From positions 1-64,000 of the forward strand of contig NZ_LQIK01000023.1 in the NCBI RefSeq assembly GCF_001499855.1: 64,000 nt of DNA, read 5' to 3'. The DNA is from Mycobacterium sp. GA-0227b (GTDB lineage: Bacteria > Actinomycetota > Actinomycetes > Mycobacteriales > Mycobacteriaceae). This document shows, one piece after another, positions 1 to 11,158 of the stretch; positions within the stretch are counted from its first letter, which is position 1, and each line of letters opens with the position of its first letter. The notes below the pieces were generated by a model. The model was given only the letters and a program-made list of their open reading frames with translations, was not told where the DNA came from and ran no database searches. The position numbers and the translations under genes are program-made.

Positions 1-225
1 GACTTCGCGGGATCGGTGACCACCGGCACGTTCAGCTGGCCGGGCGCCTACGGCACGTGGTGGCAGGCCGATCCGTCGGCGGACCTGATCCTGATCTATC
101 TGGTCCAGAACCTTCCCGAGGTCAGCGTCGACGCGGCCGCGATCGCCGGCAACACGTCGCTGGCCAAACTTCAGAGCGCTCAGCCGAAGTTCGTCCGCCG
201 GACCTACCAGGCGCTCGACATCTAA
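1..225 (+). CDS. Serine hydrolase / beta-lactamase-family protein, C-terminal end only
   Basis: The reading frame is open from the first base of the window, so only the last 74 residues are present. The piece contains an aromatic G-A-Y-G-T-W-W segment followed by an acidic Asp-Pro and a hydrophobic beta strand (LILIYLVQ). This resembles the C-terminal strand region of class C beta-lactamase/penicillin-binding-protein-like serine hydrolases, where a GGAYGT-type motif precedes the last beta strands. The catalytic Ser-x-x-Lys lies outside the window, so activity cannot be judged. The stop codon overlaps the convergent nusB stop by 4 nt. The family call rests on one short motif. Confidence 0.5.
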   Translation, partial: DFAGSVTTGTFSWPGAYGTWWQADPSADLILIYLVQNLPEVSVDAAAIAGNTSLAKLQSAQPKFVRRTYQALDI

Positions 226-734
226 AGCGTGCCCCCGTCGCCGGCCCCGCGCACCGCCTGCGCGGCGGCCCGGATCTGCGGCGTCACGAGCATCACCTGG
301 CCCAGTACGCCGTTGACGAAACCCGGTGAGTCATCGGTCGACAACTGTTTGGCCAGTTCGACCGCTTCGTCGACGGCGACCGGCTCGGGCACATCGTCGG
401 CGTGCAGCAGTTCCCACACCGCCACCCGCAGAATCGCGCGATCGACGGCAGGCAACCGCTCCAGAGTCCAGCCTTGAAGGTGCGCGGCGATCAGATCGTC
501 GATGTGCGCGGAATGCTCGGTGACCCCCCGAGCCACCGTCACGGTGTACGGGTTCAGTGGCGCCACGTCGGACTCGTTCTCCGCCAAGGCATTGCGTGCC
601 TCTGCCACCTCCGCCGAGGTGAGCCCGCGGGCCTCGGCCTCGAAGAGCAGGTCGACGGCGCGCTTGCGGGCCTGATGGCGGCCCCGGTCGGCGGGCCGAC
701 CAGTCCGGCCGGAGTCTCCTCGACGGTCAGGCAT
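222..734 (-). CDS. nusB: Transcription antitermination factor NusB
   Basis: NusB binds boxA RNA with NusE (S10) and promotes antitermination, chiefly on rRNA operons. The 170-residue protein has the all-helical NusB pattern: an N-terminal [13 protein letters not shown] helix, the central [20 protein letters not shown] segment and a C-terminal [22 protein letters not shown] signature. The N-terminus is a short, Arg-rich and probably disordered tail. Its start overlaps the efp stop by 8 nt, so it is the last gene of the pepQ-efp-nusB unit and is probably translationally coupled. It is convergent with the serine hydrolase. Confidence 0.95.
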   Translation of the reverse strand: MPDRRGDSGRTGRPADRGRHQARKRAVDLLFEAEARGLTSAEVAEARNALAENESDVAPLNPYTVTVARGVTEHSAHIDDLIAAHLQGWTLERLPAVDRAILRVAVWELLHADDVPEPVAVDEAVELAKQLSTDDSPGFVNGVLGQVMLVTPQIRAAAQAVRGAGDGGTL

Positions 735-1290
735 TCACCCGACCCAGATAGCTGCCGTCACGCGAGTCGACCTTGAGCCGGTCGCCGGTGTTGATGAACA
801 GCGGTACCTGGATCTCGGCGCCGGTCTCCACCGTGGCGGGCTTGGTGCCGGCACTGGAACGATCGCCTTGCAGCCCCGGCTCGGTGTGCGTGACCTCGAG
901 TTCGACGGTGACGGGCAACTCGAGGTACAGCGGCGAACCGTCGTGAAAGGCGATCTGCACCGGCATGCTCTCGAGGAGGAAATCGGCGGCGCGGCCGACC
1001 AGCGACTCGGGCAGCGGATGCTGCTCGTAGTCCTGGGAGTCCATGAACACGAAGTCGGAGCCGTCGCGGTAGAGATAGGTCGCGTCGCGCCGGTCGACCG
1101 TCGCGGTTTCGACCTTCACCCCCGCGTTGTAGGTCTTGTCGACGGTCTTACCGGAGACCACGTTCTTGAGCTTGGTGCGCACGAAGGCCGGCCCCTTGCC
1201 GGGTTTGACGTGCTGGAATTCGATGATCTGCCAGAGTTGCCCGTCGATCACCAGGACGAGGCCATTCTTGAAGTCGGCGGTCGTTGCCAC
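727..1290 (-). CDS. efp: Translation elongation factor P
   Basis: EF-P relieves ribosomes stalled at polyproline stretches. The 187-residue protein has the full three-domain length and starts [20 protein letters not shown], typical of actinobacterial EF-P. The KOW-like loop reads [16 protein letters not shown]; the lysine in PGKG is the tip residue that is modified in some bacteria. The C-terminal OB domain holds the signature [23 protein letters not shown]. It lies 18 nt downstream of pepQ and overlaps nusB. A proline-dense client, SecD, occurs in this same window. Confidence 0.97.
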   Translation of the reverse strand: MATTADFKNGLVLVIDGQLWQIIEFQHVKPGKGPAFVRTKLKNVVSGKTVDKTYNAGVKVETATVDRRDATYLYRDGSDFVFMDSQDYEQHPLPESLVGRAADFLLESMPVQIAFHDGSPLYLELPVTVELEVTHTEPGLQGDRSSAGTKPATVETGAEIQVPLFINTGDRLKVDSRDGSYLGRVNA

Positions 1291-1308
1291 GGTCGGTTGT
1301 TCTCCTGT

Positions 1309-2412
1309 TCAGAGGATGGCCAGTTCCTTCGGGAACCGGGTAAGCAAGTCGGAGGTGTCGTCTTGGGAGCCCGCCACGACGAGCGTGTCCTCGATGCGGA
1401 CGCCGCCACGGTCGGGCAGATAGACACCGGGTTCCACGGTCACCGCAGAGCCAGCAAGCAGTGTACCGGCGGCCGCCGCGTTGATCCCCGGCGCTTCGTG
1501 GATCTGCAGACCCACCCCATGCCCGAGCCCATGTCCGAAGTTGTCGGCATAGCCGGCCTCGGCGATGACGCGACGCGACGCTGCGTCGACCTCCTTGAGC
1601 GACACCCCGGGCGCCAGCGCCTCCCGACCGGCGCGTTGCGCGGTGGCGACCAGTTCGTAGAGGTCGTGCTGCCACTGCGCGGCCGGTGCGAGCACAAAGG
1701 TCCGGGTCATATCCGAGTGGTAGCCGCTGACCAGCGCGCCGAAATCGATCTTGACGAAGTCGCCTGCGCCCAGCACCGCGTCGGTGGGCCGGTGATGCGG
1801 GATCGCCGAGTTGGGCCCGGCCGCCACGATCGTCTCGAACGACGCCCCGTCGGCGCCGTGCTCGAGCATCAGCGACTCGAGCTCGCGGCCGACCTCCTTC
1901 TCCGTGCGGCCCGCCCGCAGTCCGCCGCCGTCGACGAGGTCCCGCAACGCCGCGTCGGCGGCCTCGCAAGCCAGCCGCAGCAGCGCAACCTCGCCCGCGT
2001 CCTTGACTTCGCGAAGCGCCTCGACCGTTCCAGCCGCGCGCACCAGCTCGGTCTGCTCTCCGGCGGCAGCGGTCAACGCGGCGAACGCGTCGACGGTCAC
2101 CACGTGACTCTCGAAGCCGAGCCGACGCACCCCATCCGCGGCGGCCCGGCGCGCCAGGTGCGGTCCGCAGGCCCGCTCGATGACGATCTCGGCGTCGGGC
2201 GCCTGCTGGGCCGCCTGCGTGCGGTAGCGGCCGTCGGTGGCCAGCACCGGCGTTTCCGTGTCTTTCCCGTCCACCCGGATGAGCAGGGCGGCGTTGGAGC
2301 CGGTGAACCCGCACAGATATCGCACGTTGACCAGGTCCGAAACCAGCATCGCGTCGAGCCCGGCGTTGGCGAGGCGCTCGCGCAACCGGTCCCGGCGCTG
2401 TGAAATAGTCAC
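1309..2412 (-). CDS. pepQ: Xaa-Pro peptidase, M24 family (PepQ/PepE-type)
   Basis: Cytoplasmic metallopeptidase that cleaves peptide bonds involving proline. The 367-residue protein has a creatinase-like N-terminal domain and a C-terminal pita-bread catalytic domain. Metal ligands are visible: the Asp of DFGALVSGYHSDMTRTF (about residue 223) and the second Asp 11 residues later, the His in GHGLGHGVGLQIHEAPG, and the two Glu in VEPGVYLPDRGGVRIEDTLVV. Prolidase and aminopeptidase P cannot be separated from sequence alone. It is first in the pepQ-efp-nusB unit and diverges from a membrane-protein gene 33 nt away. Confidence 0.9.
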   Translation of the reverse strand: MTISQRRDRLRERLANAGLDAMLVSDLVNVRYLCGFTGSNAALLIRVDGKDTETPVLATDGRYRTQAAQQAPDAEIVIERACGPHLARRAAADGVRRLGFESHVVTVDAFAALTAAAGEQTELVRAAGTVEALREVKDAGEVALLRLACEAADAALRDLVDGGGLRAGRTEKEVGRELESLMLEHGADGASFETIVAAGPNSAIPHHRPTDAVLGAGDFVKIDFGALVSGYHSDMTRTFVLAPAAQWQHDLYELVATAQRAGREALAPGVSLKEVDAASRRVIAEAGYADNFGHGLGHGVGLQIHEAPGINAAAAGTLLAGSAVTVEPGVYLPDRGGVRIEDTLVVAGSQDDTSDLLTRFPKELAIL

Positions 2413-2939
2413 GGTCGATGACGCTACTCGCTAAGGTGAGGCCCCATGAGTAAGTGGTTGCTGCGCGGACTGGTGTTCGCGACCCTGATGGTGATCGTGC
2501 GATTGCTGCAGGGAACGCTGATCAACGCGTGGGAAACCAGGGCAGGGCTGATCAGCGTCGTGCTGGTGGCGCTGTTCGCGATCGCCGCGTTCGTTTGGGG
2601 TGTGATCGACGGCCGGGCCGACGCCCGCGCCAACCCGGACCCGGACCGCCGCGGCGACCTGGCGATGGTCTGGCTGCTGTCGGGCCTGTTCGCCGGGATC
2701 GTCAGCGGCGCGGTGGCGTGGTTCATCGGGATCTTCTACAAGAGCCTCTATGTCGAGGCGCTCCTCAACGAGGTCACCACGTTCGCGGCGTTCACCGCGC
2801 TGGTGGTGTTCTTGATGGCGATCGCAGGTGTGGCGCTCGGCCGCTACCTCGTCGACCGCAAGGCCGACCAGACACCGCATCTGCACCACGCCCACGATGA
2901 CGACCGCGCCGATACCGACGTGTTCGCGGCCGTCGGCCG

Positions 2940-5155
<2,216 letters not shown>

Positions 5156-5156
<1 letters not shown>

Positions 5157-6373
5157 CAGCCCGAGGCCTGCACCGGTCGCGTCGCCGGCTCACGGTCGCG
5201 CACCGCTCGCAAGTAGTTGTCGATGTTGGCCCGCGTCTCGGTCAGCGAATCGCCGCCGAACTTCTGCAGCGCCGCCCGTGCGAGCACCAGCGCCACCATG
5301 GTCTCGACGACCACGCCGGCGGCGGGCACCGCACAGACGTCGGAGCGCTGATGGATCGCGACGGCCTCGTCGCCGGTGTCCATGTCCACCGTCGCCAGGG
5401 CCCGCGGCACGGTGGAGATCGGCTTCATCGCCGCGCGCACCCGCAGCGGCTGGCCGTTGGTCATCCCGCCTTCCAGACCGCCCGCCCGGTTCGTCGAGCG
5501 CATCACCCCGTCGGGGCCCGGATACATCTCGTCGTGGGCGACGCTGCCGCGTCGGCGCGCGGTCTGGAACCCGTCGCCGATCTCGACACCCTTGATCGCC
5601 TGGATGCCCATCACCGCGGCGGCGAGTTGGCTGTCGAGCCGGTTGTCGCCGCTGGTGAACGACCCCAGCCCCACCGGAAGGCCGTTGGCGACGACCTCGA
5701 CGACGCCGCCGAGCGTGTCGCCGTCCTTCTTGGCGGCCTCGATCTCGTCGATCATGGACTTTTCCGCGTCCTTGTCGTAGGCGCGGACGGGGCTCGCGTC
5801 GATCGCGGCCAGGTCGGCGGCCTGTGGCGGCGGGCCGTCGTACGGGTCTGACGCCCCGATCGAGATGACGTGGGACAGCACCTCGACGCCGAGCGCCTCT
5901 TTGAGGAACGCGCGGGCGATCGTGCCGGCGGCCACGCGGGCCGCGGTCTCGCGAGCGCTGGCGCGCTCGAGCACCGGACGGGCGTCGTCGAAGCCGTACT
6001 TGAGCATGCCCGCGTAGTCGGCGTGCCCGGGCCGCGGCCGGGTCAGGGGCGCATTGCGCGCGACGTCGAGCTCGGCGGGGTCCACGGGGTCCGGTGCCAT
6101 CACGGTTTCCCACTTCGGCCACTCGGTGTTGCCGATCTCGATCGCGATCGGGCCACCGAGCGTGACGCCGTGCCGGACCCCGGCCAGCATCGTAACCAGG
6201 TCCTGCTCGAACTTCATCCGGGCGCCGCGGCCGTACCCGAGGCGACGGCGGGCCAGCTGCCCGGCGATGTCGTCCGAGGTGACGTGCACGCCCGCGACCA
6301 TGCCTTCGACGACGGCCACCAGGGCGCGGCCGTGGGATTCACCAGCAGTGGTCCATCGCAACACGCGTCCCAT
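5156..6373 (-). CDS. aroC: Chorismate synthase
   Basis: FMN-dependent conversion of 5-enolpyruvylshikimate-3-phosphate to chorismate, the branch point to aromatic amino acids and, in mycobacteria, to siderophores and menaquinone. The 405-residue protein starts [24 protein letters not shown], the first family signature; [16 protein letters not shown] and the C-terminal [15 protein letters not shown] region are also present. It is first in the aroC-aroK-aroB-aroQ operon. The 28 nt between it and the upstream TetR gene on the same strand leave little room for an independent promoter. Confidence 0.97.
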
Positions 6374-6401
6374 CTTCCCACGTCGGCCGCCCGGCCCCGA
6401 A

Positions 6402-7004
6402 TCAGCCGATCACCAGGCCATCGAGGATGCGGCCGAGTTCGGCTGCGGTGTGCCGATGCGCGGCCTTCTGGTCCTGCGCGCGGGCGACGATCATCGCCAT
6501 CTCGCAGAGCGCGCCGAACAAGAAATGTGCCAGCGGTCCTGGTGGCCGCCTGGCGATCCGACCGGCTTCGACAGCGCGCACGATGGCCACTTCCATCATC
6601 TCGAGCAGCGGCGCCTCGAGGCGACGCACCTCCTCCCAGCCCAGCGCGGTGAACGCGTCGAGCAGCACGATCCGCTGCAGCCCCGGTTCGAGGCATTCGT
6701 CGAGGAATGCCCGGCACGCGGACCCGAACGCGTCCCACGGGTCCTTCCTGCGCCGATATGCGTCGACCAGCGGCCCCGCCATCCGCTCGATTTCGCCGGT
6801 GAACACCGCCTCGAACAGTCGGCGCTTGCCCTCGAAGTGGTGGTAGACGGCGCCCTTGGTCACATTCGCCCGTGCAGCGACCACATCCAGCGAGGTGGCC
6901 TCGTAACCGCGCTCGGCGAACAGCTGACGCGCCGCGACCACCAGCGCCGAGGTGGTCGCCTCGGTGCGCTCGGCCTGTGTCCGCCTTGCGCCCTTCGTCG
7001 CCAC
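6402..7004 (-). CDS. TetR-family transcriptional regulator
   Basis: A 200-residue regulator with an N-terminal TetR helix-turn-helix: [45 protein letters not shown]. The rest is a helical ligand-binding domain without a recognised effector. The frame is open far upstream; I chose the GTG giving [18 protein letters not shown] because TetR proteins rarely have long leaders. It lies 91 nt downstream of a SnoaL-like/DUF3237 gene pair on the same strand and is a plausible regulator of that pair, whose first gene carries a tandem operator. It precedes aroC, to which it is probably unrelated. Confidence 0.85.
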   Translation of the reverse strand: MATKGARRTQAERTEATTSALVVAARQLFAERGYEATSLDVVAARANVTKGAVYHHFEGKRRLFEAVFTGEIERMAGPLVDAYRRRKDPWDAFGSACRAFLDECLEPGLQRIVLLDAFTALGWEEVRRLEAPLLEMMEVAIVRAVEAGRIARRPPGPLAHFLFGALCEMAMIVARAQDQKAAHRHTAAELGRILDGLVIG

Positions 7005-7095
7005 CGCCGAACGATATCCGGTCACAGGTCCGCGGGCTGCGTGCGTGGCCAGCGGTCGACAACCCGATTCGACTGCTGGGCAAGCCTTTCGTCGT

Positions 7096-7584
7096 TCACA
7101 ACACTCCGTAGACGCGATAGTCGACGTGGTTCGGCGAAAGAACGTTGTAGCCCAGCGCGACGACCTCGCTGAGCCATGCATAGCGCTCGTCGGCGGTGGC
7201 GAACCTGGGCGTCGTTCGCACGTAGGTCTCGTCGAAAGGAAGGACCTCACCGCGTGCCAACCGCTCGAGTCCGTCCGCGGGGACCTTGATGATCCCTGCG
7301 CTCTCGAAGTGGATGAGCACACCGTCGTGCGTGCGCAGTGTGACGCGGACATCGACCCGACCGGACCCGTCGTCACCGACGAGAAGCCAGTCCCCGCCGC
7401 CGGGCAGCACTTCACCCCGCAGCCGTGGCCCATCGATGGTTCCACCGTCCGCGATGAACGTCATCCGGGCACCGGTAGGTGTCGAGATGGGTTGCGCCGG
7501 CTGGAGATCGACGTGCATGTCGAACAGGTGCTCGACGGGCAAGGCGTCGACGAGCGGTAGCTGGTCGACCGCGGCCGCCGTCAC
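7096..7584 (-). CDS. DUF3237-domain protein
   Basis: A 162-residue protein with the DUF3237 pattern: EHLFDMHVDL, GGTIDGPRLRGEVLPGGGDWLLV, then DVRVTLRTHDGVLIHFESAGI. The family is a small beta-barrel of unknown function that often sits next to SnoaL-like or oxidoreductase genes. The GTG start overlaps the stop of the SnoaL-like gene (GTGA), which implies coupled translation; a longer upstream reading frame ignores that junction. Residues 130-155 (TTPRFATADERYAWLSEVVALG) match the usual C-terminal helix. No catalytic residues can be assigned. Confidence 0.8.
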   Translation of the reverse strand: MTAAAVDQLPLVDALPVEHLFDMHVDLQPAQPISTPTGARMTFIADGGTIDGPRLRGEVLPGGGDWLLVGDDGSGRVDVRVTLRTHDGVLIHFESAGIIKVPADGLERLARGEVLPFDETYVRTTPRFATADERYAWLSEVVALGYNVLSPNHVDYRVYGVL

Positions 7585-7958
7585 GCGCCGGCCCCTTTCA
7601 TCGAGGCCATCATCTGCGCCGAGTCGATGAACGAGTCCTTGCGTGCGACGAGCCCCTCGCGCGAGACAACCACCACATCGAGGCAGTCGAAGCGCACACC
7701 GCCGGAGATCAACGCCCAATCGAGTATCCAGTGGGCATCGCCGTAGAGCACCCGATAGGTCTCGAAGGTGAAGTCCGGGAACTGCTCGAAGAACCCGGCG
7801 AACGCCTCGCGCGCATTGTCACGCCCGACGACCGGCTCCGCGCCCACATGTGTCCAGAACCGGGTGTCCTCGGTATGCAACCCAGCGATCGCGTCCGGGT
7901 CGCGTTTCGCCCACGCGGCGAAATACCGCTCCGAAAGGGCCTTCAAATCAGTTTGCAT
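7581..7958 (-). CDS. SnoaL-like / NTF2-fold small protein
   Basis: A 125-residue alpha+beta-barrel protein: LSERYFAAWAKRDPDAIAGLHTEDTRFWTHVGAEPVVGRDNAREAFAGFFEQFPDF is the standard SnoaL/NTF2-like opening, followed by beta strands. Such proteins include cyclases, isomerases and ligand-binding proteins; the reaction here is unknown. The ATG chosen lies inside a perfect 19-bp palindrome, and a TTG 36 nt upstream would extend the protein through the operator region. It is the first gene of an apparent SnoaL-DUF3237-TetR unit. Confidence 0.75.
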   Translation of the reverse strand: MQTDLKALSERYFAAWAKRDPDAIAGLHTEDTRFWTHVGAEPVVGRDNAREAFAGFFEQFPDFTFETYRVLYGDAHWILDWALISGGVRFDCLDVVVVSREGLVARKDSFIDSAQMMASMKGAGA

Positions 7959-7972
7959 ACTCGCAGTATGCA
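7954..7972 (-). promoter_or_regulatory. Perfect palindromic operator over the SnoaL-like start codon
   Basis: TGCATACTCGCAGTATGCA is a perfect inverted repeat with 8-bp arms and a 3-bp spacer. The ATG of the SnoaL-like gene lies in one arm. Arm length and symmetry suit a dimeric TetR repressor, and a TetR gene follows in the same unit. A second, weaker copy lies 21 bp upstream. Binding by that TetR is inferred. Confidence 0.7.
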
Positions 7973-7974
7973 AT

Positions 7975-7993
7975 AACCTACTCTGAGTATGCA
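7975..7993 (-). promoter_or_regulatory. Second, degenerate copy of the SnoaL-unit operator
   Basis: The right arm AGTATGCA is identical to that of the neighbouring perfect palindrome; the left arm matches at 5 of 8 positions, with the same 3-bp spacer. Centre-to-centre distance is 21 bp, two helical turns, which would place two repressor dimers on the same face of the DNA. Confidence 0.5.
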
Positions 7994-8021
7994 AGAGTAG
8001 AGCTGCTCGCCTCGCCTGGCA

Positions 8022-8447
8022 TTAGAGCGTCACCAACGCCGTCGCCGTTGCCGCCGCGAGGCACATCGAAACGCCGTGCGGGACAGTCGCTTCCCGATGC
8101 CGAGCCACGACGAGGGCCCACGCGGCCGTGATCAGTGGAGCTCCCATCGCGGCCAGCGTCCACACGTCGATGCCGAACGCACCCGTCAGCGCGCCGACAC
8201 CGATCGCGAGTTTGACGTCGCCGGCGCCCATCGCCGCCGGTGCGAGCAGATGCGTCGTCACGTAGACGGCGAACAGCGCGACGGCCCCGGCCACCGCCGG
8301 AAGCCCGCGATCTGCCATCGCCGCAGCGCTCAGAATGACGAGCGCGCCCGGCAAGGTGAGCCAGTTCGGTAGTCGCCGCTCTCGGATGTCGCAGACGCTC
8401 AACGCCACGAACCACCACAGCACCGCAGCGCAAGCCACTCCCCCCAT
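8022..8447 (-). CDS. Prepilin peptidase, A24 family (CpaA/TadV-like)
   Basis: A 141-residue, almost wholly membrane-embedded aspartyl protease of the short form that lacks the N-methylating domain. The first active-site Asp is in SVCDIRERRLPNWLT, and the second is in the GxGD motif of APAAMGAGDVKLAIG. Short A24 peptidases process Flp/Tad-type prepilins. No pilin or tad genes lie nearby, so the substrate must be encoded elsewhere. It precedes aroE by about 80 nt on the same strand set, as the Rv2551c-type gene does in M. tuberculosis. Confidence 0.85.
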   Translation of the reverse strand: MGGVACAAVLWWFVALSVCDIRERRLPNWLTLPGALVILSAAAMADRGLPAVAGAVALFAVYVTTHLLAPAAMGAGDVKLAIGVGALTGAFGIDVWTLAAMGAPLITAAWALVVARHREATVPHGVSMCLAAATATALVTL

Positions 8448-8526
8448 TCACGAAGGCTAACGGGCGCGCAGTACTCCCGGAGTCACCGAATCGGCCCACC
8501 GACTTGCACCGCGGTAAGCCGAACGC

Positions 8527-9333
8527 TCAGCTCGCGTCGAGCGCCGCTGCCATCGCTTCACGCGGTGCCGGGCGACCGGTGAACTGCTCGACCTGAGCGA
8601 ACGCCTGGTGAAGCAGCATCTGCAGACCACTGATGACCCGCCCGCCGGCGTCCAGTACCGCCGCGGCCAACGGCGTCGGCCACGGGTCGTAGATCGCATC
8701 GAGCACAAGCGGGACGTCTGCGAACGCGGACGCGTAGCGCGCGGCCGCATCGGCGGGAATGGTGTTGACCATCAGATCCGCGTCGATGACCGTGCTGCGC
8801 AGTTCGGGGCCGTCGACGTCACACCACCGGGCGTCGGCACCCAACCGCGTCGCCAGATCCACCAGCGGCGCGGCCTTCTCGGGGTTCCTCGCCGCCACAG
8901 TCACCCGCTGGACTCCGAGCTCTGCCAGCCCGACGACCGCCGCCGGTGCCGTGCCTCCGGAACCCACCACGATCCCGTGCCCGGCCGTCACGTCGCCCAA
9001 TGCTCCTGTCACACCGTCGATGTCGGTGTTGTCAGCTCGCCAGCCCGCCGGTGACCGGACCAACGTATTCGCCGAGCCGACGAGTTCGGCGCGGGTGGTG
9101 CGCTCGTCGGCGACCTCCAGCGCCGCGAACTTGCCGGGCTTGGTCACCGATACGCCGACCCAGTCGGGGCCGAAACCGGTGACGAGGCCGGGCAATTGCT
9201 CGGCTGTGCACTCGATTCGCTCGTAGGTCCAGTCGTGCAGGCCCAGCGCACGGTAAGCCGCGAGGTGCAGCTGCGGCGAGCGGGAGTGCGCGATCGGCGA
9301 ACCGAGCACCGCCGCCCTACGGCGTGCGCTCAT
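8527..9333 (-). CDS. aroE: Shikimate dehydrogenase
   Basis: NADPH-dependent reduction of 3-dehydroshikimate to shikimate, the step between AroQ and AroK, here encoded apart from the aro operon. The 268-residue protein has the substrate motif GSPIAHSRSPQLHLAAYRALGL, the catalytic Lys in GVSVTKPGKFAAL, NTDIDGVTGAL, and a Rossmann motif VGSGGTAPAAVVGL. The ATG chosen overlaps the mltG stop (ATGA) and gives the expected N-terminus; the frame is open well upstream, inside mltG. Confidence 0.95.
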   Translation of the reverse strand: MSARRRAAVLGSPIAHSRSPQLHLAAYRALGLHDWTYERIECTAEQLPGLVTGFGPDWVGVSVTKPGKFAALEVADERTTRAELVGSANTLVRSPAGWRADNTDIDGVTGALGDVTAGHGIVVGSGGTAPAAVVGLAELGVQRVTVAARNPEKAAPLVDLATRLGADARWCDVDGPELRSTVIDADLMVNTIPADAAARYASAFADVPLVLDAIYDPWPTPLAAAVLDAGGRVISGLQMLLHQAFAQVEQFTGRPAPREAMAAALDAS

Positions 9334-10571
9334 CGCGCGGAATCGAGCACACCGTTGCGCTGAGCCAGTTCGATGTTCGCGAGGTGCTCCTGGTAGTCCC
9401 TGGTGAACAACGTCGTGCCCTGCATGTCGATGGTGACGAAATACAGCCAGTCCCCGGGCGCAGGTTGCTCGGCGGCGGCCAGCGCCGCTTGGCTCGGCGA
9501 GCAGATCGGGGTCGCCGGAAGCCCGGGCCGGACATAGGTGTTCCACTGGTTGTGTTGCGCGCGATCGACGTCGGTGGTGGCCACCTCGATGCGGTCCAGC
9601 GGGTAGTTGACCGTGGAGTCGAACTCGAGCGTGCGGTTCTCGGCCAGCCGGTTGTAGATGACGCGCGCCACCTTGGCGAAGTCCTCGGGTGTCGACTCCC
9701 GCTGCACCAGCGAGCCCACGGTCAAGATCTGATACGGCGACATCTTCATGGCCGCGGCCGTCTCGAGTAGCCCCCCGTTCGCGTATTGCGTTGCGCTGGC
9801 GGAGATCAGGTTCGACAGGATCTCCTGCGGCTGCGCCGACGGGTCGATGTTCCACGTGCCCGCGGCGATCAACCCCTCGAGGCGCCGATGATCGTCTCCC
9901 ATCGCGGTGACGGGCTCGATGGCCCAGTCCGGCACCGCCAGCGCCGCCGGCGCAACCGTCCCGGCCACCCGCTTCAGCGCGTCCGCCGACACACAGTGGC
10001 GCTCGCCGTCGAGGTCGACACACGTCGCGCGGGAGATCAGGCTGAGGATGCCGTCGGTGACCGCGTCGGTCTTCACGTCACGGACATCGTCGAGCTGACG
10101 TCCCTCGGGGATGGTGAGCTTACCGACCCGGTTCTGCGGATCTGCCAGCCGCTCAACGGCGTTGGCCGCCGGAATCTCGGTGCGCAGCTTGTAGAAGCCG
10201 GGCTGGATCGCCGAGATCGCGTCGTTGCCCTCGGCGGCGTCGACGAACGCGCTGGCCGTCGCGACGATGTTGTGCTCCTGCAGCGTCTTGCCGATCGCGG
10301 TGGTGGAGTCGCCGTCGTGTACCTGGATCACCACATCGGCGACGCCCTCGCCGGTGAAGTCGTTGCCGCCGAACAACGAGTGCCACAATTTCGAGCCGAG
10401 GAACACCGCGCCGACGACGACCACGATCAGCAGGCCGACCGCCAAGCTGCCCGCCAGGCGACGCCTGCGCCGGTTCCGCGCCTGCCGGATCCGGTCCGCG
10501 CGGGTCGTCCGGCGCCGCGGTGGGCCGACCGCAACCGGTTCGGCCCGTTCGCGGCCCCAATGGTCAGTCAT
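9330..10571 (-). CDS. mltG: Endolytic peptidoglycan transglycosylase MltG (YceG-like)
   Basis: Membrane-anchored lytic transglycosylase that cuts nascent glycan strands. The 413-residue protein has a basic cytoplasmic N-terminus with [20 protein letters not shown], one membrane helix ([21 protein letters not shown]), a LysM-like region and a YceG domain with the catalytic Glu in [21 protein letters not shown] and the downstream [20 protein letters not shown] signature. The ATG chosen (MTDHWGRER) overlaps the ruvX stop by 8 nt; an upstream start would add 8 residues. It sits in an overlapping ruvX-mltG-aroE series. Confidence 0.92.
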   Translation of the reverse strand: MTDHWGRERAEPVAVGPPRRRTTRADRIRQARNRRRRRLAGSLAVGLLIVVVVGAVFLGSKLWHSLFGGNDFTGEGVADVVIQVHDGDSTTAIGKTLQEHNIVATASAFVDAAEGNDAISAIQPGFYKLRTEIPAANAVERLADPQNRVGKLTIPEGRQLDDVRDVKTDAVTDGILSLISRATCVDLDGERHCVSADALKRVAGTVAPAALAVPDWAIEPVTAMGDDHRRLEGLIAAGTWNIDPSAQPQEILSNLISASATQYANGGLLETAAAMKMSPYQILTVGSLVQRESTPEDFAKVARVIYNRLAENRTLEFDSTVNYPLDRIEVATTDVDRAQHNQWNTYVRPGLPATPICSPSQAALAAAEQPAPGDWLYFVTIDMQGTTLFTRDYQEHLANIELAQRNGVLDSAR

Positions 10572-11154
10572 CCACGACCTCTCCGTGCGCGGCACGGTGC
10601 TCTTGTGCCCCTTGTGTCCCCGGCGCCGCGCGCCGCTGGTCCAGCCAGTTCTGCAGAATGCCTACCGCTGCCGCTTGGTCGATGACCGAACGCTGGCCCC
10701 TGGCCCGAACGCCGGCCTCTCGCAACGAGCGTTGAGCCACCACGGTAGTGAGTCGTTCGTCCGCGAGTCGCACGGGTGTCGGCGCGATCCGCGCAGCGAG
10801 CGCATCGGCAACCGCGACGGCGTCCTGAGCGGAGGACCCGGAGCGGTCGGCGAGCGTGCGGGGCAATCCCACGACGACCTCCACGGCGCCCAAGTCTTGA
10901 ACCAGGCCGGCGAGCCGTCGGATGTGCCGGTCCGAGTCCTTGCGCCGGTCCCGCGCCACGGTCTCGACCGGCGTGGCGAGGATGGCGTCCGGGTCACTGG
11001 CGGCCACCCCGATGCGCACGCTGCCGACATCGATGCCGATCCGTCGACCGCGTCCCGGGTCCGGAGGGTTCAGGGCACCCCCGGGCCGATCCGGCCGACG
11101 ATCGTCCGATGCTCGTCGCGCAAGCGGCTCATCGCCGGCAGGTGTGGACTTCAC
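10564..11154 (-). CDS. ruvX: YqgF/RuvX-family putative Holliday junction resolvase
   Basis: RNase H-like fold nuclease linked to pre-16S rRNA maturation and to Holliday junction resolution. Motifs: [27 protein letters not shown] with the catalytic Asp, [20 protein letters not shown], and [15 protein letters not shown]. The GTG start 4 nt after the alaS stop gives 196 residues with a polar Arg/Pro-rich leader of about 35 residues before the first motif. The open frame extends into alaS but is not needed. The alaS-ruvX-mltG-aroE order is a conserved actinobacterial arrangement. Confidence 0.92.
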   Translation of the reverse strand: MKSTPAGDEPLARRASDDRRPDRPGGALNPPDPGRGRRIGIDVGSVRIGVAASDPDAILATPVETVARDRRKDSDRHIRRLAGLVQDLGAVEVVVGLPRTLADRSGSSAQDAVAVADALAARIAPTPVRLADERLTTVVAQRSLREAGVRARGQRSVIDQAAAVGILQNWLDQRRAAPGTQGAQEHRAAHGEVVDD

Positions 11155-11158
11155 GCGG

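Noticed and set aside
868..2403. A 511-codon open frame on the plus strand opposite efp and pepQ
   Set aside because: It is an antisense frame kept open by high GC; the opposite strand encodes two well-recognised proteins, and the translation has no family pattern.
6402..7445. A 347-residue version of the TetR protein
   Set aside because: The extension is antisense-like and overlaps the DUF3237 gene; TetR domains start close to the N-terminus.
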